DNA of 64,000 nt from Aliiglaciecola lipolytica E3 (GTDB taxonomy: Bacteria; Pseudomonadota; Gammaproteobacteria; Enterobacterales; Alteromonadaceae), in assembly GCF_000314975.1 (NCBI RefSeq), contig NZ_BAEN01000037.1, positions 1 to 64,000 on the forward strand, read 5' to 3'. A program made the position numbers and the translations under genes. This document shows positions 17,515-26,030 of this stretch, piece by piece (position 1 is the first letter of the stretch; each line of letters starts with the position of its first letter). Below the pieces are notes generated by a model, which was not told the DNA's origin, ran no database searches, and was given only the letters and a program-made list of their open reading frames with translations.

Positions 17515-18345
17515 ATGAAAAAAATTGCAACGTTAGGACCGCCTGGAACATTTTCCGATATGGCGACTGGAATATATACCGCTGCTCAATCAGATACTTT
17601 TCAAGTAGAGTACTTTCCGACGATAGTAGGAACCCTCAGCGAAGTAGGGAAAAGCTGTGATATCGGTATTATACCCATTGAAAATTTTTCTGAAGGTTTT
17701 ATTGCACTCGTATTAGATGAACTTATATCTGCAGATTTGAATGTTATCGATGAAATCATTTTACCGATTAAATTTTCGATGATTAGTAACGCCCACTCGT
17801 TGAGCGACATTCAGCAGCTATATGTGCAATTCGTTGCTCGCGGACAATGTTGCGAATTCTTAGAGTCTTTACATAACGCTAAAATTATTACGACTGACAG
17901 CAACATTGAATCATTAAATAGATTCAAGGACTCAGATATTCCCAGTGCAGCAATTGTCCCTTCTACCTCTTATCGAAAAAGCGACTTTCCGTTAGTTTGT
18001 GAGGAAGTAAACGATTACAAAAATAACCAAACTCGGTTTTTAGTGATATCTAAAGTCTCACAACCTGCCACGGTCGATGCGGATAAGACGAGCCTAATAG
18101 TACTAGATGATAATGATCACCCGGGTTATTTGGGGGAAGTGTTACTTTCGTTTTCAAAACGCAACATCAATCTAACATCCATAATATCGCGACCTACGCG
18201 CAAAACATTTGGCAAATATCATTTCTTTATCGATTTTGATGGCAATGCAGAGGATCCTGTTGTTGCGGATGCACTAAAGGAAATTGGCAAAACTAATAAC
18301 GTTAAGCTGTTAGGTTCTTATAAAAAAGCAAAAAGCTTAAATTGA
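17515..18345 (+). CDS. pheA: Prephenate dehydratase with ACT domain
   Basis: A 276-residue enzyme converting prephenate to phenylpyruvate in phenylalanine synthesis. The start ATG at 17515 is preceded by AAGG at a suitable distance and opens directly into the conserved ATLGPPGTFSD segment; a GTG 48 bases upstream would add a non-conserved leader. The periplasmic-binding-like catalytic fold carries GIIPIENFSEG and the family NQTRF motif (the 'TRF' catalytic Thr). The ACT domain (about residues 190-270) binds phenylalanine for feedback inhibition; its ESRP-like segment reads ISRPTRK. It is monofunctional, with no chorismate mutase domain. The symbol is used in the broad sense (pheA2-type). Confidence 0.88.
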   Translation: MKKIATLGPPGTFSDMATGIYTAAQSDTFQVEYFPTIVGTLSEVGKSCDIGIIPIENFSEGFIALVLDELISADLNVIDEIILPIKFSMISNAHSLSDIQQLYVQFVARGQCCEFLESLHNAKIITTDSNIESLNRFKDSDIPSAAIVPSTSYRKSDFPLVCEEVNDYKNNQTRFLVISKVSQPATVDADKTSLIVLDDNDHPGYLGEVLLSFSKRNINLTSIISRPTRKTFGKYHFFIDFDGNAEDPVVADALKEIGKTNNVKLLGSYKKAKSLN

Positions 18346-18393
18346 TTCGCATTTTTATATCAATCAATGAGCACTTTAAACTCATCCATCAAA

Positions 18394-18407
18394 ATCACTA
18401 AAGTGAT
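18394..18407. promoter_or_regulatory. Perfect palindrome ATCACTAAAGTGAT before GST gene
   Basis: A 6-2-6 inverted repeat, 64 bases before the GST start and 49 bases after the prephenate dehydratase stop, flanked by AAA and CTTTT. It could be an operator or a weak terminator. Its core CACTAAAGTG also occurs in the palindrome upstream of the curli operon (22050-22063). Confidence 0.35.
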
Positions 18408-18470
18408 CTTTTAGGATTGTCTTATTAATCCTTTCTAAAATATACAACCACTAAATATAAAAGGTAACTT

Positions 18471-19106
18471 ATGTCTGAACTTACTCTCTTTGCTATGCCT
18501 GGAAGTTGCTCCAGAGTATCCTTGATTTTGTTAGAAGAGGCGAACGCGGACTATCAGATTCATTGGGTCAACCTAATGAAGGGAGAGCATAAAACAGATG
18601 CATTCAAACTAGTAAACCCTAAATCAAAGGTACCGGCTTTACGTATAGATGGACACGTGTTAACAGAAAACCCAATGATTATTAAGTTCCTCAGTGAACG
18701 CTTTCCAGAAGCAAATCTATTACCAAAAACAAATCCGGGATTAGAAGAGTATCAGCAAAAATCCGATTTATGCTTTTGTTCTTCGACCATTCACCCTTTA
18801 GTGACTCGATTTTGTATTCCCGCCTTTTTTGTAGATGAAGTGGGTTTGGCTAGTGTTAAAGAAAAAGCTCATAAAGCGTTATTAGAAGCATTGGTTTGGG
18901 TTGAGGGTAAGTTAGGGGATGGCCAATGGTGGTACGGGGAACAATGGAGTGCAATGGATGCTTATATATTTTGGATAATATCGCGCTTACAACGATGTGA
19001 TTTTAGCTTAGCAAGCTTACCAAATATAGCTCGGCATACAGACACTATGCTGAGAAGAAAATCTGTTCTAAGCTCATTGGCAAAGGAACAACATGCAATA
19101 AAGTAG
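18471..19106 (+). CDS. Glutathione S-transferase family protein
   Basis: A 211-residue cytosolic protein with the two-domain GST plan. The N-terminal thioredoxin fold has the LFAMPGSCSRVSLILLEE opening (Ser or Cys near residue 13 as in beta-class enzymes), the cis-Pro segment KVPAL and the glutathione-contacting LTENPMI. The helical C-terminal domain has the WWYGEQWSAMDAYIFW N-capping segment. The natural substrate is unknown. A strong ribosome-binding site (AAAAGGTAACTT) precedes the ATG. Confidence 0.88.
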   Translation: MSELTLFAMPGSCSRVSLILLEEANADYQIHWVNLMKGEHKTDAFKLVNPKSKVPALRIDGHVLTENPMIIKFLSERFPEANLLPKTNPGLEEYQQKSDLCFCSSTIHPLVTRFCIPAFFVDEVGLASVKEKAHKALLEALVWVEGKLGDGQWWYGEQWSAMDAYIFWIISRLQRCDFSLASLPNIARHTDTMLRRKSVLSSLAKEQHAIK

Positions 19107-19232
19107 CAAGCAAAAATAAGGATACGCAATTCACATCCTAGCCGCTATGGAATGGGAGTTTTCTTGCTAATAAACTAGCTGCTTTACTGTTTGGGGATTA
19201 GTTCTAAATTCCCATATATTTTTGTATTTGAA

Positions 19233-19258
19233 AAAGCCCCAAGCGATGTTGGGGCTTT
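19233..19258. terminator. Bidirectional rho-independent terminator
   Basis: Stem AAAGCCCC / GGGGCTTT with a 10-base loop, A-rich on the left and T-rich on the right (GATTTTTTC). It ends transcription from the GST gene and, read on the other strand, from the subtilase gene whose stop is at 19290. Confidence 0.88.
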
Positions 19259-19289
19259 GATTTTTTCAATCTAACCTATTCATTAAGCG

Positions 19290-21788
19290 TTAAAACGAAA
19301 CAGTAACTTCTTCTGAACATGCTGTGGTTTCATCACAAATCATGTAAATGAAGGTTGTTCCTACTGCTCTGCGTTCCCTATCTCGATAGGTTCCAGTATT
19401 TTCAACAGTTTCCAACAATTCCCCGTTGCGGTATACATCAACCATATCGGCACCAGAACCTGAGTAAGATAAATCTACTCTTAAGTTGCCGAAGCGCGAC
19501 ATGTAAGCTCTGTCTACTTCAAGTTCAATATCGACGCTGGAAACGCTGACTGTCTGCACTACCGTATCCGACTGTCCTTCTGAATCTGTGGTTGTAAGGG
19601 ATACATCATAACTTCCTGTCGCCGGGAAGATATGTACTGGATTTACGTCAACTGAAGTGCTGCCGTCTCCAAAATCCCATAGGTAGCTTATAATGTCGTT
19701 GTTTACGTCACTACTTTCGTTAGTAAACGTCGCCTGTAAACCATCAGACTCATAACTGAATGCTGAAACGGGTGGTGCAATGGCGACTTCGCCAATACCT
19801 GTAATGGTTAATTCCCAACCATTAAGTGTACCGTTGTCGCCATTGTATATGTCTAGTACATTCAAGGTCCAATCGCCGGTTGCCACTTCGCCGTCAAAGG
19901 CGCTCGACTCAAAGCTTTCAACAATATCATCGTCACCACCACCCGTGTTGGCGGTTAACACCGTTGATGTTCCTGCTGGCGAGGTTAGTGTTAAGACAAG
20001 ATCACCGCGATAGGTATGAGTAATATTCACGAATGTACTAGTGCCAAATACCGTTAATGGATCAGGGATATTAATGACAGAATCGATACCGATATCGTCA
20101 GGGTCTTCTTCGTTAGGTAGGGTAGGGATGGAAGTGTTATTACTGTACACAAAATCATTTAAACCTTGTGGGAACACAAATAGCCCTAATGATTTCTCTT
20201 TAACAATGTCACCACTTGTACCTGTTACTGTAAACTCATAATCACCATAGGGGGTATCATCAGCGGTATCAACCGTTAACGTAAAGGAGTCGCCCGGTTC
20301 TACTGTTGCTGCCGAAAGCACACCTAGTCCTGATACATCCGTAAGTGATAAAGCAACTTCTCCTTCCCAATCAGAAACACTGTCCACTTCAAATGTATAA
20401 ATAGCGGTTTCACCGGCGGTTATCTCTAAATTAACCGGACTTACACTAAACTTAAATCCAGGAGTCGGATCCGCATCAAGCAACGCGCTGTGCACATTTA
20501 AACGTTTACCCGTAACGGTTCGACCTTGCATGACAGCACTATCATCTCCAGTTGCCATCAACAGTTCTTTCATTTCTAAGGCAGTTAAATCGGGGTTAAG
20601 TGACCAAACCAATGCCGCCGCACCGGCAACATGTGGGGTAGCCATGGATGTACCGGAATAACTAGAATAACCGTTTCCAGGCGTAGTCGACAAAATAGCT
20701 GTTCCAGGTGCTGCCATATCGACGGTCGTTAAACCATAAGAGTATCCTGAATCCCCATCTGTACGGTTAATACTGGCTACCGCTAATACGCTATCATTGT
20801 CGTAATTCGACGGATAATGAGGCAGCGCATCATTGTCTGTTCCATCGTTTCCTGCGGCAGCGACGAACAGAATGTCAACATCACCCGCTGCAGTAATGGA
20901 ATCTTTCAATGCTTGGCTGAATGCACCTCCACCCCAACTGTTATTAAGTGCGCGTATATTTACCCCAGCATTTTTAAGAGAAACAAAATAATCGATACAC
21001 TCAATAGCGCCTGCGGTGTCACCAAAACCATCTGCGGCAAGAAATTTACATCCAGCAATAGACACTTCGTGGTTTACCCCTACAACACCTATTCCATTAT
21101 TTCCTGTTGCCCCAATCGTACCTGAAACGTGAGAACCATGGCCTTGATCATCCATGGGATCTGTATCACCGTTTACCGTATCAATACCGTAAATATCGTC
21201 AATATAGCCATTGCCATCATTGTCAATTCCGTCATTGGCTATTTCGCCTGGGTTCATCCACATATTATCGGTTAAATCTTCATGTAGGTAATCAACACCC
21301 GTGTCGATAACACCGATGACAATGCTACTATCTCCGGTAGTGATGTCCCATGCTTCAGGCGCATCAATATCGACATCTTCAACACCACCACTTTGGCCAG
21401 TGTTGTTTAACCCCCACAAGGAACCAAAGCTAGCATCATCTGGAACGAGTGCAGTAGTGACGATGTAATTAGGCTCAGCATATAGCACAGCTGGGTGACT
21501 ATTGAGTGAATCTAAGGCAGCTTTTACTGATTTTCCATTTAGTTTTAGTTTTGCAATTCGCCCATCCATTATATGGGCAAAGCGATCATCCACTTCATCT
21601 CTATTCAAATCTGTAATTCGAGCAGCGATTCCTGCTCTGGCAGATCTTTTTTGGCTTGCAGTTGCACTGTCCTTATAAACAACAATAACAGAGTCTGATT
21701 TATAAGCAGGCGCACCTGCGGCTTGCACTTGGGTAGCAGCGAGCGCTGGTATAAGCGCCAGAGTAATCGCAGAAAGTTTGGCTTTCAT
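19290..21788 (-). CDS. Secreted S8 subtilisin-like protease with P-domain and PKD domain
   Basis: An 832-residue exoprotease. Signal peptide to about Ala24, inhibitor I9-type prodomain (about 30-112), then the S8 catalytic domain with Asp162 (VIDTGVD), His217 (GHGSHVSG) and Ser381 (GTSMATPHVAG). A calcium-like DGIDNDGNGYIDD loop lies at about 187-198. A proprotein-convertase P/Homo B domain (RGDLVLTLTSPAGT ... WTLNVLDIYNGDNGTLNGWEL) follows, then a PKD domain (SYLWDFGDGS) and a C-terminal beta-sandwich with two cysteines in the last 15 residues. Such enzymes degrade proteins outside the cell. The gene is monocistronic, between a bidirectional terminator and the curli promoter region. Confidence 0.94.
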   Translation of the reverse strand: MKAKLSAITLALIPALAATQVQAAGAPAYKSDSVIVVYKDSATASQKRSARAGIAARITDLNRDEVDDRFAHIMDGRIAKLKLNGKSVKAALDSLNSHPAVLYAEPNYIVTTALVPDDASFGSLWGLNNTGQSGGVEDVDIDAPEAWDITTGDSSIVIGVIDTGVDYLHEDLTDNMWMNPGEIANDGIDNDGNGYIDDIYGIDTVNGDTDPMDDQGHGSHVSGTIGATGNNGIGVVGVNHEVSIAGCKFLAADGFGDTAGAIECIDYFVSLKNAGVNIRALNNSWGGGAFSQALKDSITAAGDVDILFVAAAGNDGTDNDALPHYPSNYDNDSVLAVASINRTDGDSGYSYGLTTVDMAAPGTAILSTTPGNGYSSYSGTSMATPHVAGAAALVWSLNPDLTALEMKELLMATGDDSAVMQGRTVTGKRLNVHSALLDADPTPGFKFSVSPVNLEITAGETAIYTFEVDSVSDWEGEVALSLTDVSGLGVLSAATVEPGDSFTLTVDTADDTPYGDYEFTVTGTSGDIVKEKSLGLFVFPQGLNDFVYSNNTSIPTLPNEEDPDDIGIDSVINIPDPLTVFGTSTFVNITHTYRGDLVLTLTSPAGTSTVLTANTGGGDDDIVESFESSAFDGEVATGDWTLNVLDIYNGDNGTLNGWELTITGIGEVAIAPPVSAFSYESDGLQATFTNESSDVNNDIISYLWDFGDGSTSVDVNPVHIFPATGSYDVSLTTTDSEGQSDTVVQTVSVSSVDIELEVDRAYMSRFGNLRVDLSYSGSGADMVDVYRNGELLETVENTGTYRDRERRAVGTTFIYMICDETTACSEEVTVSF

Positions 21789-22000
21789 AATTAAAGAATC
21801 CTAAATAAACACAAACATACTTAGCTATTAGCTAAGTGACGGTTATAGATTCTCCAAACAACTAAACAATGAGTCTTACATTTACACAACTTGTTCACAC
21901 TAACGCCAATCGGGATGCTTTTTCTACAGCAAAGCTTAAAAATACAACTTTTTTGGTAAGTAAATTGCGCATTATTTAGGTTCTGGTACTAAAGGGTTAG

Positions 22001-22014
22001 GTGAATTTGGTCAA
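22001..22014 (+). repeat. Direct repeat copy 1, GTGAWTTTGGTCAA, curli upstream region
   Basis: GTGAATTTGGTCAA, preceded at 21988 by ACTAAAG. The second copy is 68 bases downstream with only one base changed. Arrangement suggests binding sites for a curli regulator such as the CsgD-like protein encoded at 26.0-26.7 kb. Confidence 0.5.
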
Positions 22015-22049
22015 CTTTGCAAAGACAGCCAAGTCGGTCTAACTTTTCT

Positions 22050-22063
22050 AGCACTAAAGTGCT
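22050..22063. promoter_or_regulatory. Palindrome AGCACTAAAGTGCT upstream of csgB
   Basis: A perfect 6-2-6 inverted repeat, whose right part overlaps the ACTAAAG that precedes direct-repeat copy 2. Possible operator; it ends 159 bases before csgB. Confidence 0.4.
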
Positions 22064-22068
22064 AACTA

Positions 22069-22082
22069 GTGATTTTGGTCAA
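22069..22082 (+). repeat. Direct repeat copy 2, GTGAWTTTGGTCAA, curli upstream region
   Basis: GTGATTTTGGTCAA, 13 of 14 identical to copy 1 and also preceded by ACTAAAG (at 22053), with nine rather than six intervening bases. Confidence 0.5.
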
Positions 22083-22222
22083 GTTTTAAAAAACACTAAC
22101 TATTTGAATTATATATAGTTAATAAATACTACTTTAGGGCTATAGCACAGAGTAGTGGGATAGGTTTAAAGTCGTTTGCAGGTTTCAGAGCCGAAATTGT
22201 AGTGTACAAGGAGTTGTATTAG

Positions 22223-22714
22223 ATGACAGGAAGCACCCTCATTCAGATTGCTAGGCTAAGGAGGATTCTCTCCATTCAAAACGTATGGTCTGCGTTCTTT
22301 GGTGGTGCGTTGTTAATTTCATCTTTCCCATGTTTGTCGCAACAAGACTCTACTGACCTAATAGACTCTCCACTGACTTTAAGTCTTGCTCGTACTGTTA
22401 ATAATGACGCGTCGCAAAACGTGTTAATTGTTGATCAATACGGCATACACAACACAACAAATATAATTCAGGCTGCCAATTCTTCAAATCTCATTGTTGT
22501 TACACAATTTGGCAATAGTAATAGTGCGGACATTACCCAGTTAGGCTTTGGAAACCATGTTGATTTGGTACAAAGCGGTGAAGAAAACACGTTAGAAATT
22601 GTGCAACAAGGTGATTTTAATTTGGCAAATATAAACCAACTTGGTGAGCAGAATTTCACTGTGCATCAAATTGGTAACGACATGGTTGTAAACATTACCC
22701 AATATAAGAAGTAA
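22223..22714 (+). CDS. csgB: CsgB-like minor curlin / nucleator
   Basis: A 163-residue secreted protein, near the 151 residues of E. coli CsgB. The N terminus has a hydrophobic signal segment (about residues 24-38). The rest contains about seven curlin-type motifs of the form Q-x-G-x-x-N (DQYGIHN, TQFGNSN, TQLGFGN, VQSGEEN, NQLGEQN and others) that form stacked beta-strand-loop-strand units of the amyloid. The last unit, HQIGNDM followed by VNITQYKK, is degenerate and basic, as in CsgB, which anchors the fibre to the cell. AAGGAG sits nine bases before the ATG. First gene of the curli operon, 30 bases before the major subunit. Confidence 0.85.
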   Translation: MTGSTLIQIARLRRILSIQNVWSAFFGGALLISSFPCLSQQDSTDLIDSPLTLSLARTVNNDASQNVLIVDQYGIHNTTNIIQAANSSNLIVVTQFGNSNSADITQLGFGNHVDLVQSGEENTLEIVQQGDFNLANINQLGEQNFTVHQIGNDMVVNITQYKK

Positions 22715-22744
22715 AGGTGTTTGCAATTACTCACGGAGAATAAA

Positions 22745-24208
22745 ATGAAGTTTAAAAAAACGACAGTAGCCAGTTCAATTATTTTAGCCGTATTAGCAGC
22801 ACAAACAGGATTTGCTAGTGCTCAACAAATGATTAAAGATGATAACCCTTCTATTCAATCTGATTTTATGGTGGAAGCAGCAGGGAATATAATTAATTTG
22901 ACTCAATCAGCGCCGCTAGGTAACGCGATAGGTAATGAAGCAATACTTATGCAGGAAGGCGATTTTAATGGCCAAAGTATCACTATAATTGGTGATGCGA
23001 ATATTGTTGAAGCGGATCAATTTGGTTCTGATAACGTTATTTATGGTGATATAACTGGAGATGAAAATTCGGTTGTGATTTATCAAGACGGTATCGAAAA
23101 TGACGCAGAAATTGTCATTGAAGGAAGTGTTAACGAAGTTGAGATATCGCAAGTCGGAGATGGTGGCCCTTTTGGCTTCATTTTTAATCGTTCAATTAAT
23201 GATATAACGGGTGATGGAAACGTTCTTATTGTAGATCAAGGTGATGGTGGTAATTGGGCAAATAACTCAATTAACGGATTTGATAACGAGGTTGAAATCA
23301 CCCAAACCGAAGATTGGCATGAGTCATACATCAGTAGTCTTGTTGGGGACGGCAATGAAGTCGAAGTGTCCCAGGCCGGTTATTACAATATCGCGAGCTT
23401 TTCTGAAATTACAGGGAATGATAACGAAGTTTATTTAGAATCTGATGGTGAATATAACCGTATTTACGGCTATGTTTTTGGTGATGACAATAGTGTCGAA
23501 TTTGAACAGTCAGGAGATGATAACTATGCGCAGCTTGGGTTGTTTGAAGGCAGTGACTCCACTGCAGAAATCACTCAGATTGGTACATTCAATGATGCAC
23601 AAATTGACAACCTAGGTGATGATAACGATTACGAAATTACACAAATAGGTAATGACAACATTGGCTATGCCGGTGCAACAGGTTTTTACAATGACTTTTC
23701 AGTTTTCCAAAATGGTGATCTTAACCTTGCCAGTACGGTTAACTTTGATGGCTTCTATAATGAAGTTACGTTATCTCAAGAAGGTGATGAAAATACCTTA
23801 CTGGCAGAGGCGGGTGTTGGCGAAGACGGACCAAGTGGCTTTTATGCTGACGATAACATCATAGATGCGTCTCAAGTTGGTAATCAAAATGATGCAGTAA
23901 TTCGATTAGGTGGCAGTACTCCCAGTAATTTTAATACCTTAGACGTTGCACAAACAGGTGACCTGAACATAATTGACTTACTAATTGATGGTTCAGATAA
24001 CACCATTGATATTATGCAAGAGGGTAATGACAACTGGGTTGTTGGTGAAGAAACCTTGGCGATGACGATAACTGGAGACGGTATGAGTTTGTCTATCTCA
24101 CAAGTGGGTAATGACAACTTGGTTACTGGCAGTATGAGTGGTAGCGGAGGCAGTATTTCAGTGACTCAAATAGGTGATTACAACGTAGCGTCTATTACTC
24201 AACAATAA
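22745..24208 (+). CDS. csgA: CsgA-like major curlin, enlarged and acidic
   Basis: A 487-residue secreted protein, about three times the length of E. coli CsgA. The ATG at 22745 has GGAG six bases upstream and opens a signal peptide (KKTTVASSIILAVLAAQTGFASAQQ); an upstream TTG at 22721 is rejected. I count about 18 motifs resembling Q-x-G-x-x-N, most followed by a short I/V-x-I strand, so it should form a long beta-solenoid amyloid. It is unusually rich in Asp, Glu and Asn, and spacing between motifs varies from about 19 to 27 residues. It sits between csgB and csgE, so its identity as the major subunit is well supported by context. Confidence 0.85.
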   Translation: MKFKKTTVASSIILAVLAAQTGFASAQQMIKDDNPSIQSDFMVEAAGNIINLTQSAPLGNAIGNEAILMQEGDFNGQSITIIGDANIVEADQFGSDNVIYGDITGDENSVVIYQDGIENDAEIVIEGSVNEVEISQVGDGGPFGFIFNRSINDITGDGNVLIVDQGDGGNWANNSINGFDNEVEITQTEDWHESYISSLVGDGNEVEVSQAGYYNIASFSEITGNDNEVYLESDGEYNRIYGYVFGDDNSVEFEQSGDDNYAQLGLFEGSDSTAEITQIGTFNDAQIDNLGDDNDYEITQIGNDNIGYAGATGFYNDFSVFQNGDLNLASTVNFDGFYNEVTLSQEGDENTLLAEAGVGEDGPSGFYADDNIIDASQVGNQNDAVIRLGGSTPSNFNTLDVAQTGDLNIIDLLIDGSDNTIDIMQEGNDNWVVGEETLAMTITGDGMSLSISQVGNDNLVTGSMSGSGGSISVTQIGDYNVASITQQ

Positions 24209-24221
24209 TGCTTGACGGAAG

Positions 24222-24242
24222 TAGGGGGGATTTTCCCCTCTA
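24222..24242 (+). promoter_or_regulatory. Strong hairpin between csgA and csgE
   Basis: TAGGGGGGA, TTT loop, then TCCCCTCTA: a 9-bp stem with one G-U pair, 14 bases after the csgA stop. No T run follows, so it looks like an mRNA-stability or partial-attenuation element that would keep csgBA transcript more abundant than csgEFG. Confidence 0.55.
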
Positions 24243-24302
24243 TGCCTGTTGATCTACGTTGGATAAATTTATTCCATAATAATTACGGTTGATTCAATAA
24301 AC

Positions 24303-24722
24303 GTGCAATCTTTAATTACAAAAACAATTTGTGCTGCAACTCAAAGATTTTTGCTCATTATTAGTTTAACTATGTTTAATTTTGGCTATGTCGAAGCTGA
24401 TGATTTTGAGCTCAGTGGATTGCTGTTAGATAACACGATCAGTAGACAAGGCCACGAATTTGCTAACGAGTTTGGTAAATACTGGCGAGACATTCCGCAT
24501 ACTTTTGGTCAAAACGTTCAAATTAAGGAAATTATCGTACCTCAAGCAGGAACTAAATTGACTGTGCACTTCGATAATCAAACCATTTACCAAACTTACA
24601 TGGGCAGAAGACAAACTCCCATTAAACAACGCGTTGAGAATGCTGTGGTATTGCTAATTGATGCAATATCACGTTCTGGAGCAATTCAAGACAACCCTGA
24701 TCTCGCTGAAGATGAATGGTGA
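24303..24722 (+). CDS. csgE: Curli assembly chaperone CsgE
   Basis: A 139-residue periplasmic protein close in length to E. coli CsgE (129). Signal segment about residues 14-31. Conserved features include the ELSGLLLDNTISRQGHEFANEF opening (E. coli [20 protein letters not shown]), the TVHFDNQTIYQTYM strand and the acidic end DLAEDEW (E. coli GDLAHDEF). CsgE caps the CsgG pore and delivers curlin subunits. The start is a GTG at 24303; no in-frame ATG gives a full signal peptide. Confidence 0.9.
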   Translation: MQSLITKTICAATQRFLLIISLTMFNFGYVEADDFELSGLLLDNTISRQGHEFANEFGKYWRDIPHTFGQNVQIKEIIVPQAGTKLTVHFDNQTIYQTYMGRRQTPIKQRVENAVVLLIDAISRSGAIQDNPDLAEDEW

Positions 24723-24726
24723 AAAT

Positions 24727-25173
24727 ATGAAAAATAAAATAGTAATAACAGTAAGTTTTCTGGTGGCCATAATCGCTACGCCGGTGTTTTCTACTGAGTT
24801 AGTTTATGAACCCATTAACCCTAGTTTCGGAGGCAGCCCTTTAAATGGCAGCTATTTGTTAAGTAAAGCAAATGCACAAAATACCCATAGTGCTTCTAGC
24901 AGTGAGCGCACGTATGCTGAGAGCTTGCAGGATTCTTTAGAAAGAGCTTACATCAACAGGATTGTTCGAGAAGTGACTGACTTGGCTTTTGGTGAGGTGA
25001 GTTACGACGAAAATGGTGACCCCGTAGAAAGTATTTTTTCTGATGATTCCATTTTCGTGAGTGGTGAGTTTCAGGTGGAATTAATCACGAGTAACCCTGA
25101 TAGCATTGTTGTTGAAATTACCAATGTAATCACCGATGAAGTCACTATTGTAGAAATTCCAAGGTTTGGTTGA
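24727..25173 (+). CDS. csgF: Curli assembly factor CsgF
   Basis: A 148-residue secreted protein (E. coli CsgF 138). Signal peptide to about Ser22, then the conserved mature N terminus TELVYEPINPSFGGSPLNGSYLL, which in CsgF inserts into the CsgG pore as a second constriction. A helical middle (SSSERTYAESLQDSLERAYINRIVREV) and a beta C terminus follow. It starts four bases after the csgE stop; an upstream frame extension to 24658 overlaps csgE and is not the start. Confidence 0.93.
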   Translation: MKNKIVITVSFLVAIIATPVFSTELVYEPINPSFGGSPLNGSYLLSKANAQNTHSASSSERTYAESLQDSLERAYINRIVREVTDLAFGEVSYDENGDPVESIFSDDSIFVSGEFQVELITSNPDSIVVEITNVITDEVTIVEIPRFG

Positions 25174-25174
25174 T

Positions 25175-25954
25175 ATGAAGTATTTTGTTGTAATGTTAAC
25201 CATACTAATTAATGGTTGTAGCTCGCTAACTAATGTCATTCCTCCTAATGCAGAAAACGCAATCGTAATTGAAGAATCCGCAACATTAAAAGAACTTAAA
25301 GCGCTGCCTAAACCAGTTGGTTCAATACCTGTATCGGTTTATGCGTTCAGGGATCAAACTGGTCAATATAAACCAAGCAGTGGTGCTAGCTCATTTAGTA
25401 CCGCAGTGACGCAAGGTGCCACTTCAATATTGATGCAAGCTCTAAGTGAAACCGAGTGGTTTTTACCCGTTGAACGAGAAGGATTACAAAATATTCTGAC
25501 AGAGCGTAAAATTGTAAGGGCCGCTATTCAAGGTGACACGAGCAAAAATGAAAGTGTTGAATTACCACCACTGACCACCGCTAAAATCATTATAGAAGGT
25601 GGCATTATCAGTTACGATTCGAATATTAAAACCGGAGGGTTCGGCGCTGAGTATTTTGGCATTAATGCGTCGGAGCTATTCAGAGAAGATCAAATTTCAG
25701 TGTATATGCGTGCCATAGATGTTCGCTCTGGGCAAGTTTTAGTGTCTGTGTCTACCAGTAAGAAAGTACTCAGTAAGGAAATTCGAGCAGGCTTATTTCG
25801 CTACATTAGCTTTAAGCGTTTGGCTGAAATTGAAGCAGGGTATACAACTAACGAACCTATGTTCACTTGTGTTCAGCAAAGTATTGAAAAAGCGATTTCT
25901 GAATTAGTATTAAAAGGCATTGATAAAGGTGTTTGGAAGGCTCGAGCTGTCTGA
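25175..25954 (+). CDS. csgG: Curli secretion pore lipoprotein CsgG
   Basis: A 259-residue outer-membrane lipoprotein (E. coli CsgG 277). Lipobox I-N-G-C with the acylated Cys15. Conserved segments include VSVYAFRDQTGQYKPS, the constriction-loop region SSFSTAVTQGATSILMQAL, EREGLQNILTERKIVRAA, and the barrel region EYFGINASELFREDQISVYMRAIDVRSGQVL. It forms the nonameric channel through which CsgA and CsgB leave the cell. The ATG at 25175 directly follows the csgF stop at 25173; a TTG nine bases upstream is possible but gives no better signal. Last gene of the curli operon. Confidence 0.95.
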   Translation: MKYFVVMLTILINGCSSLTNVIPPNAENAIVIEESATLKELKALPKPVGSIPVSVYAFRDQTGQYKPSSGASSFSTAVTQGATSILMQALSETEWFLPVEREGLQNILTERKIVRAAIQGDTSKNESVELPPLTTAKIIIEGGIISYDSNIKTGGFGAEYFGINASELFREDQISVYMRAIDVRSGQVLVSVSTSKKVLSKEIRAGLFRYISFKRLAEIEAGYTTNEPMFTCVQQSIEKAISELVLKGIDKGVWKARAV

Positions 25955-26030
25955 AATTAACTTTTAATCGCGCATTTTATACACGGGTTAGACCCTTGTT
26001 AAAACTTGATCAAACCTTAATGCTGCGTAA

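Larger units (their letters stand above)
21789..22222. other. Regulatory region between subtilase and curli genes
   Basis: About 430 bases containing two copies of a direct repeat (22001-22014 and 22069-22082) and a palindrome (22050-22063), each listed separately. No coding sequence. A clear AAGGAG lies nine bases before the csgB start. Confidence 0.6.

Noticed and set aside
22721-22744. TTG start for the major curlin
   Set aside because: The ATG at 22745 has GGAG at the right distance and begins a normal signal peptide.
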